Shown: in pieces, positions 1 through 5,071 of the stretch
How the letters are laid out: every line of letters begins with the position of its first letter
Numbering within the stretch: position 1 is the first letter of the stretch
DNA from: Balneolales bacterium
Lineage (GTDB): Bacteria; Bacteroidota; Rhodothermia; Balneolales; Natronogracilivirgulaceae
DNA: 5,071 nt
Assembly (NCBI GenBank): GCA_007131625.1
Contig: SLQC01000144.1
Location: 1-5,071, forward strand
Direction of reading: 5' to 3'
Translations under genes and position numbers: made by a program
Notes under the pieces: model-generated
Databases searched by the model: none
What the model saw: the letters and a program-made list of their open reading frames with translations, nothing else
What the model was told of the DNA's origin: nothing

Positions 1-628
1 GGGCACCGGGCGACAGTACAAGAAGTTTTTTAATACCACAGAATTCGATTTCTTTCAGGTTCTCCGTCGCCAACGCCTGTGCCTCGGATTTCAAGCCCAG
101 ACCGCCGGGAATAACCCCGTCGTTTCTCCCACGTCCAATCAGCACTGGTGCCGTTCCCGTGGCATCGAGCAGCCGAAGGACAGCATCCACTACGGCCGGA
201 GTAAAATGATCAGCCTCGTCGCCGACAAACAAGCCATATTCAGCCTTTTCTGAGGCAGGAACGGGCTTTCTGGCATTGTAGAGATTGGATGAGGTACGCA
301 GTTTTCTTGCCACTTGCTCAACTGCTGCCGGGGCAAGCCCTTCTTCCACAAGTTTCACACGAACAGCAGCAATGGCATTGGGAAGTGGCTGATCAGTGAC
401 GCAGTGAGACTCGCAATTCCCGCAATCGGCGCATGCGTACAAAGACGCAACGGACGTCTCGTCCCATGAAATTAGACCGCGGCGTTCGGAAGCGACGAGT
501 TGCGCCCACCCGTGAGGGGAGAACACCTCGTTGTTTGTGACGTTTTCAACCGGGCACAGATGTCTGCACATCAGACAGTATCGGCAGTTTTCAGTGGTGT
601 CGATCACATTATGACTTCTTGCAGACAT
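1..628 (-). CDS. 4Fe-4S ferredoxin-type oxidoreductase subunit (GlcF/GlpC/HdrD-like), 3' end outside window
   Basis: Translating the minus strand gives 209 codons with no stop before the window edge, so the C-terminus is missing. Two 4Fe-4S motifs are visible: C15-x2-C18-x2-C21-x3-C25-P and C66-x2-C69-x2-C72-x3-C76. They are followed by DQPLPNAI and, from about residue 130, a stretch shaped like the CCG/cysteine-rich domain of GlpC, GlcF and HdrD proteins. That domain lacks the usual cysteines here (Asp136 where GC is expected, RNDG where CCG is expected). The ATG at 628-626 is chosen because an in-frame TAA lies only four codons upstream (643-641). No clear Shine-Dalgarno site is seen. The gene starts 47 bp after the FAD oxidase stop on the same strand, so the two probably form one operon and one enzyme. 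The family passes electrons from a flavin subunit to quinone, usually at the inner membrane face. The substrate cannot be read from this fragment; glycolate, D-lactate, glycerol-3-phosphate and sugar acids are all family possibilities. Confidence 0.9.
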   Translation of the reverse strand, partial: MSARSHNVIDTTENCRYCLMCRHLCPVENVTNNEVFSPHGWAQLVASERRGLISWDETSVASLYACADCGNCESHCVTDQPLPNAIAAVRVKLVEEGLAPAAVEQVARKLRTSSNLYNARKPVPASEKAEYGLFVGDEADHFTPAVVDAVLRLLDATGTAPVLIGRGRNDGVIPGGLGLKSEAQALATENLKEIEFCGIKKLLVLSPGA

Positions 629-675
629 ATGATAAGTTACTTACAAGAGTGTTCAATTGATTATGTTTTAGGTAC

Positions 676-2166
676 TTAAAAACCCACTTTTCCAGGGTTC
701 ATAATTCCGTTGGGATCTATGACATGTTTAATATCCTGGAGCAGGGGGAAAGCCTCTTTATACTGCCGGCGCATGAAGCGACCCAACTTGAGGCCGACAC
801 CGTGGTGTTCATTGATGGTTCCACCGTTTTCAAGAGATGCGGTAATGGCACTGTTCCAGACGCGGTTGTGAAGCCTTAGTGCCTCAACAGCATCATCCGG
901 GGGGGTTTCGATGATAAAGCGCGTATACATAGCCGCTCCCCAGTGGAACCAGTGAGAAAAATGCCCGATGTACTTTACATTGTGGTCGGCATATTGTTCT
1001 TCCACCGCTTTTTTCTGGGCATAATAGACCCGTTCCACATCTTTGAATCTCATAACTGTGTCGGCTGTTCCGTACATCCAGGGGAGTTTCAAATTGATAG
1101 GTGGATAGTAGAAATCGTAACGGTGGTTCCACCATTTCTCGCCGGGTTCACGACCCAGATCCCTGGCTCCGGCTTCATCGAATATTTTCATGGCTTTTTT
1201 CTCCTGAAGCGCTGCAATGTCACGATCGCCGTCAAAACCGACTACCATGTAAGCTCCTTCCAGTTCATATCCGAGAATGGTTTTCACCCGTGAAACCGTA
1301 GAGGCATGGTCATACAGGCGGATTACAGTGGGATCCAACCGATGAACCATAAGCTTGCGGCCCACTTCAATCGCGCTGGAGAGATCTTTAAATAGCAGTG
1401 CGCGAAAAAGCCGGGTCTCCGGCAGATAATCTACCTGCATACTGGCTTTGGTTATGGTGCCGAAAACCCCTTCGGAGCCGAGGAACAGACCCATAAAATC
1501 GGGGCCGGAAGCATGGTCGGGAACATCCGGAGTAGTAATGATGGTTCCATCGGGCAATACTACCTCCATGCTCAGTACCATATCTTCGGATTTGCCATAT
1601 TTCGTGCTGATGGTTCCGGTTCCTCTTGGAGCCAGATAACCGCCAAGGGTAGCACAATTGGCAGAAGCCGGGTAGTGGGGCAGAGTCAGCCCGCGTTCGT
1701 TAAGTCTCATCTCCAGCTCACTGCCGTTGATGCCCGCCTCTGCGGTGACAGTTAGCGATGTTTCATCAATTTCAAGGATCCGGTTCATCCGCTTCAGGTC
1801 CATAACGATCCCTCCAAAGATGGAGAGTGCACCGCCCTGGGTTCCCGAACCTCCCCCCCAGGGTATAACCGGGATCTTGTAGGTATTCGCAATTTTTATG
1901 ATTCCGGAAACTTCTTTGGGATTGGCCGGATGCAATATAAAATCGGGTGTCCTGAGCGGCTGTCCACGATCCAGCCACATTTGCGGCATCCATGACCAGT
2001 CATTAGAATAGACCAGTTTTTCCGGTGCATCGGTAGAAATATGTTGCTTGCCAACAACCTCCTCCAATTCGCTTCGGATCATTTCAAATTGGAATTGATC
2101 CAATGAATAGCGGTTTTTTTGATTCAGGGATGCTTTTTTAGGGCTTTTCTGTGGTGGTATTGCCAT
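676..2166 (-). CDS. FAD-binding oxidase/dehydrogenase, GlcD / alkyldihydroxyacetone-phosphate synthase-like
   Basis: This is a complete 496-residue flavoprotein of the vanillyl-alcohol oxidase (FAD_binding_4) superfamily. The N-terminal FAD domain shows the pyrophosphate loop PVIPWGGGSGTQGGA (residues 99-113). It continues with the LPHYPAS...TLGGYLA...GTGTISTKYG block (162-191) and FLGSEGVFGTITKA (228-241). The C-terminal cap domain carries WNHRYDFYYPP (346-356), GHFSHWFHWGAAMYTRF (401-417), the catalytic-type E453-H454-H455-GVG motif, and the closing IDPNGIMNPGKVGF. The EHHGVG form lies between the EHG(I/V)G of glycolate/D-lactate dehydrogenases and the HHHG of alkylglycerone-phosphate synthase. 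Length is normal for the family. An in-frame TAA immediately precedes the ATG at 2166, fixing the earliest start; residues 1-20 are lysine-rich, with no signal peptide. The Fe-S partner 47 bp downstream argues for a respiratory 2-hydroxyacid dehydrogenase rather than an ether-lipid enzyme. The exact substrate is unknown. Confidence 0.93.
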   Translation of the reverse strand: MAIPPQKSPKKASLNQKNRYSLDQFQFEMIRSELEEVVGKQHISTDAPEKLVYSNDWSWMPQMWLDRGQPLRTPDFILHPANPKEVSGIIKIANTYKIPVIPWGGGSGTQGGALSIFGGIVMDLKRMNRILEIDETSLTVTAEAGINGSELEMRLNERGLTLPHYPASANCATLGGYLAPRGTGTISTKYGKSEDMVLSMEVVLPDGTIITTPDVPDHASGPDFMGLFLGSEGVFGTITKASMQVDYLPETRLFRALLFKDLSSAIEVGRKLMVHRLDPTVIRLYDHASTVSRVKTILGYELEGAYMVVGFDGDRDIAALQEKKAMKIFDEAGARDLGREPGEKWWNHRYDFYYPPINLKLPWMYGTADTVMRFKDVERVYYAQKKAVEEQYADHNVKYIGHFSHWFHWGAAMYTRFIIETPPDDAVEALRLHNRVWNSAITASLENGGTINEHHGVGLKLGRFMRRQYKEAFPLLQDIKHVIDPNGIMNPGKVGF

Positions 2167-2179
2167 TTAATCCGGAGTC

Positions 2180-2191
2180 GTAAACGTTTTT
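2180..2191. promoter_or_regulatory. Operator-like dyad upstream of the FAD oxidase
   Basis: The sequence GTAAACGTTTTT has a perfect AAACGTTT core with a central CG, the shape typical of LacI/GalR-family operators. It lies 13 bp upstream of the FAD oxidase start codon, where a repressor could block transcription. A related dyad occurs on the other side of the intergenic region near the FAH-family gene. Only the palindrome is seen; the regulator is inferred and no regulator gene is in the window. Confidence 0.3.
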
Positions 2192-2231
2192 GAGTTGTAT
2201 AATCGCAATTACATAGCTTTATGTTTCTTTA

Positions 2232-2237
2232 ATTATA
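2232..2237 (-). promoter_or_regulatory. Candidate -10 element for the FAD oxidase operon
   Basis: Read on the minus strand, this is a perfect TATAAT about 65 bp upstream of the FAD oxidase ATG. No good -35 hexamer lies 16-18 bp upstream; the nearest TTGGTG is at a spacing of 20. In such AT-rich DNA a chance match is possible. Confidence 0.25.
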
Positions 2238-2279
2238 CCAATTTAGCAAAGGAAGAACCACCAATCTAACATATAGTAA

Positions 2280-2295
2280 AAAAATTGCAATTTTT
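2280..2295. repeat. Perfect 16-bp AT-rich palindrome AAAAATTGCAATTTTT
   Basis: The palindrome is centred between 2287 and 2288 in the middle of the divergent intergenic region and is followed by a second T-rich run. It could be a protein-binding site or a weak bidirectional structure, but with mostly A:T pairs it may also be a by-product of base composition. Confidence 0.4.
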
Positions 2296-2489
2296 ATTTT
2301 TTGAGAACACCAAATGTTTGCAGAAAATATTTTACGTTCAGAAACAGCTTTGAACGAAACCTCGAACTTACAGGTGCATGATTAATACATTGAAGTTTTG
2401 CAATTTCGCTTTTTTTTAAGAATTTCATTATTCACACCTTTCACGTCCTCACTGGCTTGTCAGATAACAAATAACATCCGGGTTATGCA

Positions 2490-2501
2490 CGTAAAGTTTA
2501 C
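2490..2501. promoter_or_regulatory. Operator-like dyad upstream of the FAH-family gene
   Basis: CGTAAAGTTTAC contains the perfect inverted repeat GTAAA-G-TTTAC. It ends directly before the TTG of the candidate promoter at 2502-2529, a position suited to regulation. It resembles the dyad at 2180-2191 (CGTAAAC-GTTT against CGTAAA-GTTT, one base shorter in the centre). No functional evidence exists beyond symmetry and position. Confidence 0.3.
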
Positions 2502-2529
2502 TTGAGTCAAAACCTATGACATACGTTTT
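2502..2529 (+). promoter_or_regulatory. Candidate Bacteroidota-type promoter of the FAH-family gene
   Basis: TTG at 2502-2504 and TACGTTTT at 2522-2529 are separated by 17 bp. This matches the TTG...TAnnTTTG promoter pattern known from Bacteroidota, with one mismatch in the last base. It would give a leader of about 35 bases before the ATG at 2572. The assignment depends on the host belonging to that lineage. Confidence 0.3.
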
Positions 2530-2562
2530 CCAACAAGCCGGACGCTGGGTTAATCTTTACAT

Positions 2563-2567
2563 AAAGG
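2563..2567 (+). promoter_or_regulatory. Weak ribosome binding site of the FAH-family gene
   Basis: AAAGG lies four bases before the ATG at 2572, a short but usable spacing. It supports that ATG as the start, which also gives the family's normal N-terminus (MKLIRF). An overlapping CTTTA-CA-TAAAG inverted repeat (2555-2566) could partly mask it. Confidence 0.4.
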
Positions 2568-2571
2568 TATT

Positions 2572-3429
2572 ATGAAACTGATTCGATTTTCTCACACTGG
2601 AGTTGTCAAACCGGGAGTAATCCTGGAGAATGGCCGGATGATCAATTGCGAAGCCTTTGGCCAGGATTACAATGAGGTTTTTTTTGCCGGAGATGGCCTC
2701 TCCCGTCTCCGGGAATGGCTGTCTGAAAACAAGGATCTATGTCCGGTGATTGATGAAGATGTGGTTCTGGCCGCACCGGTTGCCCGTCCATCCAAGCTGA
2801 TCTGCATTGGTTTGAATTATGCAGGGCATGCTGCTGAAAGTGGCGCTGCTCCCCCCGCAGAACCGGTCGTTTTTATGAAAGCCACTTCGGCCATCGCAGG
2901 TCCGAATGAGGAACTGATTATTCCACGGGATAGCGAGAAGACCGATTGGGAAGTTGAACTGGCCGTGGTGATCGGCCGGACGGCATCCTATGTGGAAACT
3001 TCCCAAGCCATGGATTATGTAGCCGGCTATTTGCTTCATAACGACTACAGTGAACGCGCCTTCCAACTCGAAAGGGGCGGACAGTGGGTGAAGGGTAAAA
3101 GTGCGGACACGTTTGCTCCACTTGGACCCTTACTCGCCACCCGTGATGAGATTGAGGATCCCCATGATCTGAGACTCTGGCTCTCGCTTAACGGTGAGAT
3201 AGTTCAGGACAGCCGTACCTCAGATATGATCTTCAAAATACCCGAACTTGTCTCTTACCTGAGCTGCTTTATGACCTTGCTTCCGGGAGACATTATCTCA
3301 ACGGGGACACCGGAGGGAGTGGGGCTGGGCTTTGATCCTCCACGTTATCTGCGCCCGGGTGATGTCGTGGAACTGGGAATTGACGGGCTGGGGACATCGC
3401 GTCAGAAAGTGAAGGCCTGGAGCCGATAA
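2572..3429 (+). CDS. Fumarylacetoacetate hydrolase family protein, likely 2,4-diketo-3-deoxy-sugar-acid hydrolase type
   Basis: This is a complete 285-residue protein, the usual length for the two-part FAH family. Residues 1-70 form the small N-terminal domain (MKLIRF...VILENGRMI). The catalytic FAH fold begins at KLICIGLNYAGHAAE (75-89). Expected metal ligands are present: E127 and E129 in TDWEVELAVVIG, and D158 in HNDYSERAFQ. The catalytic loop ERGGQWVKGKSADTFAPLGP (167-186) carries Lys176, and STGTPEGVGLG (243-253) closes the active site. The SERAFQLERGGQWVKGKSADTF block is typical of the bacterial subgroup annotated as 2,4-diketo-3-deoxy-L-fuconate or L-rhamnonate hydrolase, cytosolic enzymes that yield pyruvate and lactate. 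Ureidoglycolate lyase and 2-hydroxyhepta-2,4-diene-1,7-dioate isomerase are close alternatives, so the substrate is inferred. It is transcribed away from the flavin/Fe-S oxidase operon, which suggests a shared sugar-acid catabolic role. Confidence 0.94.
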   Translation: MKLIRFSHTGVVKPGVILENGRMINCEAFGQDYNEVFFAGDGLSRLREWLSENKDLCPVIDEDVVLAAPVARPSKLICIGLNYAGHAAESGAAPPAEPVVFMKATSAIAGPNEELIIPRDSEKTDWEVELAVVIGRTASYVETSQAMDYVAGYLLHNDYSERAFQLERGGQWVKGKSADTFAPLGPLLATRDEIEDPHDLRLWLSLNGEIVQDSRTSDMIFKIPELVSYLSCFMTLLPGDIISTGTPEGVGLGFDPPRYLRPGDVVELGIDGLGTSRQKVKAWSR

Positions 3430-3432
3430 ACC

Positions 3433-3446
3433 ACACCCGGGGGTGT
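3433..3446 (+). terminator. Small GC-rich hairpin just after the FAH-family stop
   Basis: ACACCC (3433-3438) and GGGTGT (3441-3446) form a perfect inverted repeat four bases after the TAA. As RNA it would make a five-pair stem with a four-base loop. No T-run follows (TAAAAC), so an intrinsic terminator is doubtful; it may instead stabilise the 3' end. Confidence 0.25.
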
Positions 3447-3470
3447 TAAAACTGCAATCCCGGATCCTGA

Positions 3471-3631
3471 GACTTGTGTACTAAGCAAATTGACTTGGTA
3501 TAAAACAAAATGACCCGATATAAAGCGAAATGACCTGGTATAAAGCTAATGTGACCTGGCGTTAAGCAAAGTGACCTGGTATAGCGCTAATGGACTTGGC
3601 ATAATGCAAGGTGACCTGGTATAAAGCAAGT
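3471..3631. repeat. Tandem array of eight degenerate 20-21 bp direct repeats
   Basis: Units begin near 3471 (most diverged), 3491, 3511, 3531, 3552, 3572, 3591 and 3612. The consensus is TGACCTGGTATAAAGCAAA plus one or two bases. Most units keep the GAC(C/T)TGG core and a CAA or TAA end, with scattered substitutions; the sixth unit has an extra G. There are no spacers, so this is not CRISPR. The period is close to two DNA helical turns, and the core ACC-T-GGT has dyad symmetry, so a protein binding each unit would lie on one face of the DNA. The array lies between the convergent 3' ends of the FAH-family gene and a DUF192 gene. The period is not a multiple of three and no clean reading frame runs through it, so it is not coding. 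I do not recognise the family; it could be a minisatellite or a binding-site cluster. Confidence 0.85.
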
Positions 3632-3651
3632 ACAATGAAAATAGTTGCTCA

Positions 3652-4212
3652 TCAACACTTCCGGTATTTTGATCCTGTGCGGGACACCTGGATTGACGAT
3701 TCGATGCAGGCAATCCGTCTGTGCGCCAATTCGTCAAGTTCCCAGTCCATGCGCATACCCTTCCGGATGTCATATACCCAGACAAATCCAGCATTCACTT
3801 CAAGAACATACTGCGCAGGTAGCTTTGAAGATATCGACTGCTTTGAATAGGGAGTGGTGTTTCTCCGGATGTGCACAATTTCCCGGTTTCGATTCAGAAA
3901 CAGCATATCGAGGGAGAGAGGGGTATTGGCCATCCAGAAACTGCGGAGCCGTTCGTCGTCATACAGAAAAAGCATGCCGGTATCAAATGGCAATTCATGA
4001 ACATCCATCAGACCGGTTCTGCGCTCGGAAGCGGTACGGGCCAGGGCAACATAAACCACGGTGACGGTTTCGTCGCCGTCATAAATGGTCACTTGGTGAT
4101 CGGGGTTGATGGTTCTTCCGAGTGGTTCCGTCGGATTTTCTTTGCTGTTGCAAGAGAAAAAGTTAAAGGAGATTATGAGAAAGACAGACAGATAAATCTC
4201 AAAGCGTTGCAT
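3652..4212 (-). CDS. DUF192 family lipoprotein, downstream copy with C-terminal extension
   Basis: This is a 186-residue protein. An N-terminal hydrophobic signal (residues 4-20) ends in a lipobox-like NFFSC with Cys21 as the probable lipidated residue, suggesting membrane anchoring and export. The signal is less canonical than in the upstream copy because Phe sits at -3. The DUF192 core follows: VALARTASERRTGLM (55-69), DTGMLFLYD (77-85), SFWMANTPLSLDMLFL (91-106) and LPAQYVLEVNAGF (131-143). The family has a beta-rich fold and no well-settled function. The ATG at 4212 is preferred over an in-frame TTG two codons upstream because it aligns exactly with the ATG of the paralogue. The core ends at MDWE (155-158), where the paralogue stops; here translation continues for 28 unrelated residues to the stop at 3652. 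The 61-bp gap to the upstream copy and the shared strand suggest co-transcription. The 3' end lies 20 bp from the direct-repeat array. Confidence 0.88.
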   Translation of the reverse strand: MQRFEIYLSVFLIISFNFFSCNSKENPTEPLGRTINPDHQVTIYDGDETVTVVYVALARTASERRTGLMDVHELPFDTGMLFLYDDERLRSFWMANTPLSLDMLFLNRNREIVHIRRNTTPYSKQSISSKLPAQYVLEVNAGFVWVYDIRKGMRMDWELDELAHRRIACIESSIQVSRTGSKYRKC

Positions 4213-4822
4213 AATCAATCGGACAGAAATAGATAAAAAGATATTTTGGCGGAATCGGACTCAAAGATACGGCTTACTCCCAGTCGATGCGCATCCCCTC
4301 ACGGATGTCATGCTCGCGGACAAAGCCGGCATTCACCTCAAGAACATATTGTGCTGGCAGTTCAGAAGTTACTTGACGTTCGGAATAAGGAATGGTGTTA
4401 GTCCGGATTCGTACAATTTCCCGGTTCTGGTCCAGAAACAGAATGTCGAGAGAGAGCGGGGTATTGGCCATCCAGAAACTGCGAGGCTGTTCGTTGTCAA
4501 ACAGAAAAAGCATACCGGTATCAAAAGGCATTTCATAAACATTCATCAGTCCGGTTGTGCGCTCGGATTCGGTACGGGCCAGGGCAACGTGAACCTCGGT
4601 TACAGTTTCGCTGTCGTCGTAAATGATCACTAAGTGATCGGGATTGATGGTTCTGCCACGAGGTTCGGTTGGATCTTCTTCACCTTTGCAGGACAACAAA
4701 ATAAAGGAGAGTAAAAGTACGACGGAAAGAAAAATCTCAATGCGATGCATGATTAACCGGTCTGAAAAAGATAAAATTAAGTAAAAAGATGTTTTGATGG
4801 AATCGTTTTAAAGAGTACGGTT
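3739..4822 (-). repeat. Ancient tandem duplication covering two DUF192 genes and their 5' flanks
   Basis: The two coding regions align without gaps over 158 codons, 112 identical residues by my count. Similarity continues into the upstream flanks: ATTCC-two bases-CAAAA(C/T)ATCTTTTT before both genes, then ATCT(A/T)TTTC(A/T)G(A/T)CCG running to each ATG. The downstream copy lacks about 11 bases in this flank. Units are offset by 538 bp. The signal-peptide segment is the most diverged part while the core is conserved, which points to both copies having stayed under selection. Confidence 0.85.
4274..4750 (-). CDS. DUF192 family lipoprotein, upstream copy
   Basis: This is a 158-residue protein with a clear lipoprotein signal: hydrophobic residues 5-19, then the lipobox LLSC with Cys21 as the mature N-terminus. 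A short polar linker (KGEEDPTEPRGRTINPDH) leads to the DUF192 core: VALARTESERTTGLM (55-69), DTGMLFLFD (77-85), SFWMANTPLSLDILFL (91-106) and LPAQYVLEVNAGF (131-143). It ends at GMRIDWE, a normal end for the family. The start ATG aligns with that of the paralogue. The protein is probably anchored in an envelope membrane facing the periplasm. DUF192 has been linked only loosely to envelope or metal-related roles, so I assign no function. It is the first gene of a probable two-gene unit with the copy 61 bp downstream. No convincing promoter was found upstream. Confidence 0.92.
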   Translation of the reverse strand: MHRIEIFLSVVLLLSFILLSCKGEEDPTEPRGRTINPDHLVIIYDDSETVTEVHVALARTESERTTGLMNVYEMPFDTGMLFLFDNEQPRSFWMANTPLSLDILFLDQNREIVRIRTNTIPYSERQVTSELPAQYVLEVNAGFVREHDIREGMRIDWE

Positions 4823-5030
4823 CGTATCCAGGTAAAATAGAAAAGTAACGGAATAATCGACTAGATTGAAATATCCATGGCATGTATTTCGACACACAGG
4901 CACATGATGAAAAACATGGGTGCTCCATGGGACCTTATAAATTACTTAATTAGTCGACCCTGAATAATAGGTTATATTATTGTAATAAAACAACTTAGGA
5001 TGCATTAATTATTGTCAATTTTGCAAGAAA
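4823..5030. other. AT-rich divergent intergenic stretch
   Basis: This stretch lies between the upstream DUF192 gene on the minus strand and a possible plus-strand start at 5031. Two CCATGG sites (4875-4880 and 4925-4930) with inner CATGT/ACATG arms form a loose, bulged inverted repeat. Otherwise I see only AT-rich DNA and no recognisable gene, RNA or promoter. Confidence 0.5.
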
Positions 5031-5071
5031 ATGCGTATTTTTAAACAAAAACTTGCAGAAATGACCGGTAA
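5031..5071 (+). CDS. Possible start of an unidentified protein, cut by window end
   Basis: An ATG at 5031 opens a frame of 13 codons (MRIFKQKLAEMTG) that is still open at the window edge. An in-frame TAA at 4986-4988 bounds the start. Only a weak AAGAA precedes the ATG. The lysine-rich beginning would suit a cytosolic protein, but the fragment is too short to identify and could be chance. Confidence 0.3.
   Translation, partial: MRIFKQKLAEMTG

Larger units (their letters stand above)
2167..2571. other. Divergent intergenic region, no convincing gene
   Basis: These 405 bp separate the minus-strand FAD oxidase from the plus-strand FAH-family gene, so they must hold both promoters. The stretch is AT-rich, with long A and T runs (for example eight T at 2410-2417). 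It contains a perfect 16-bp AT-rich palindrome (2280-2295), two GTAAA/GTTT dyads (2180-2191 and 2490-2501) and candidate promoter elements. The longest small reading frame I noticed by eye codes for 23 residues (2314-2385) and lacks a good ribosome binding site, so I do not call it. Confidence 0.7.

Noticed and set aside
2314..2385. Small plus-strand frame MFAENILRSETALNETSNLQVHD
   Set aside because: Only 23 residues, no good ribosome binding site and no recognised family; a chance frame is likely in the intergenic region.
2401..2417. T-run of eight considered as an intrinsic terminator
   Set aside because: No stable hairpin precedes it and no plus-strand gene ends upstream of it.
3471..3631. 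Direct repeats considered as a CRISPR array
   Set aside because: Units abut without spacers, are degenerate and only 20-21 bp, and no cas gene is in the window.
3635..3850. Plus-strand frame MKIVAHQHFRYFDPVRDTW... antisense to the DUF192 copy
   Set aside because: Its first part looks somewhat protein-like, but most of it runs through the antisense of the conserved DUF192 core, which explains the open frame.
4213..4218. TTG start two codons upstream for the downstream DUF192 copy
   Set aside because: The ATG at 4212 aligns exactly with the paralogue's ATG.
4737..4928. 63-residue minus-strand frame overlapping the start of the upstream DUF192 gene
   Set aside because: It overlaps the true gene start, has no recognisable motif, and lies in sequence partly explained as duplicated 5' flank.
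4875..4930. Bulged inverted repeat with CCATGG at both ends
   Set aside because: Arms match only in two short blocks with a six-base bulge, and CCATGG is itself palindromic, so the pairing is weak evidence.

Overview
The window looks like a bacterial chromosome segment, probably from the Bacteroidota or the related Balneolota/Rhodothermota. This is an inference. The grounds are AT-rich intergenic DNA, weak or absent Shine-Dalgarno sites, TAnnTTTG-like promoter elements and small DUF192 lipoproteins. No marker gene fixes the taxon.

Layout: (1) 1-2166, minus strand, is a two-gene oxidoreductase operon. A 496-residue FAD-binding (GlcD / alkyl-DHAP-synthase-like) oxidase at 2166-676 is followed 47 bp downstream by a CxxCxxCxxxC double 4Fe-4S protein of the GlcF/GlpC/HdrD type, starting at 628 and cut by the window edge. 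(2) 2167-2571 is a 405-bp AT-rich divergent regulatory region with no convincing gene. It holds similar GTAAA/GTTT dyads near both divergent genes. (3) 2572-3429, plus strand, encodes a complete fumarylacetoacetate-hydrolase-family protein. It most resembles sugar-acid hydrolases such as 2,4-diketo-3-deoxy-L-fuconate hydrolase. (4) 3430-3651 is the convergent intergenic stretch, holding a small hairpin and an array of eight degenerate 20-21 bp direct repeats. (5) 3652-4750, minus strand, carries two tandem DUF192 lipoprotein paralogues (71% identical by my count over 158 ungapped residues). The duplication includes the upstream flank. (6) 4751-5071 is AT-rich, with a possible plus-strand gene starting at 5031 and running off the edge.

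How they may work together: the FAD and Fe-S proteins would form one membrane-linked dehydrogenase that oxidises a 2-hydroxyacid and passes electrons to the quinone pool. The divergent FAH-family enzyme would cleave a diketo sugar acid to small organic acids. The two are plausibly co-regulated parts of a sugar-acid catabolic locus that continues left of the window. The DUF192 lipoproteins appear unrelated to this. I see no mobile element, CRISPR array, RNA gene or defence system. The most unusual items are the 20-21 bp repeat array, the loss of the usual cysteines from the Fe-S protein's first CCG-type domain, and the DUF192 duplication.
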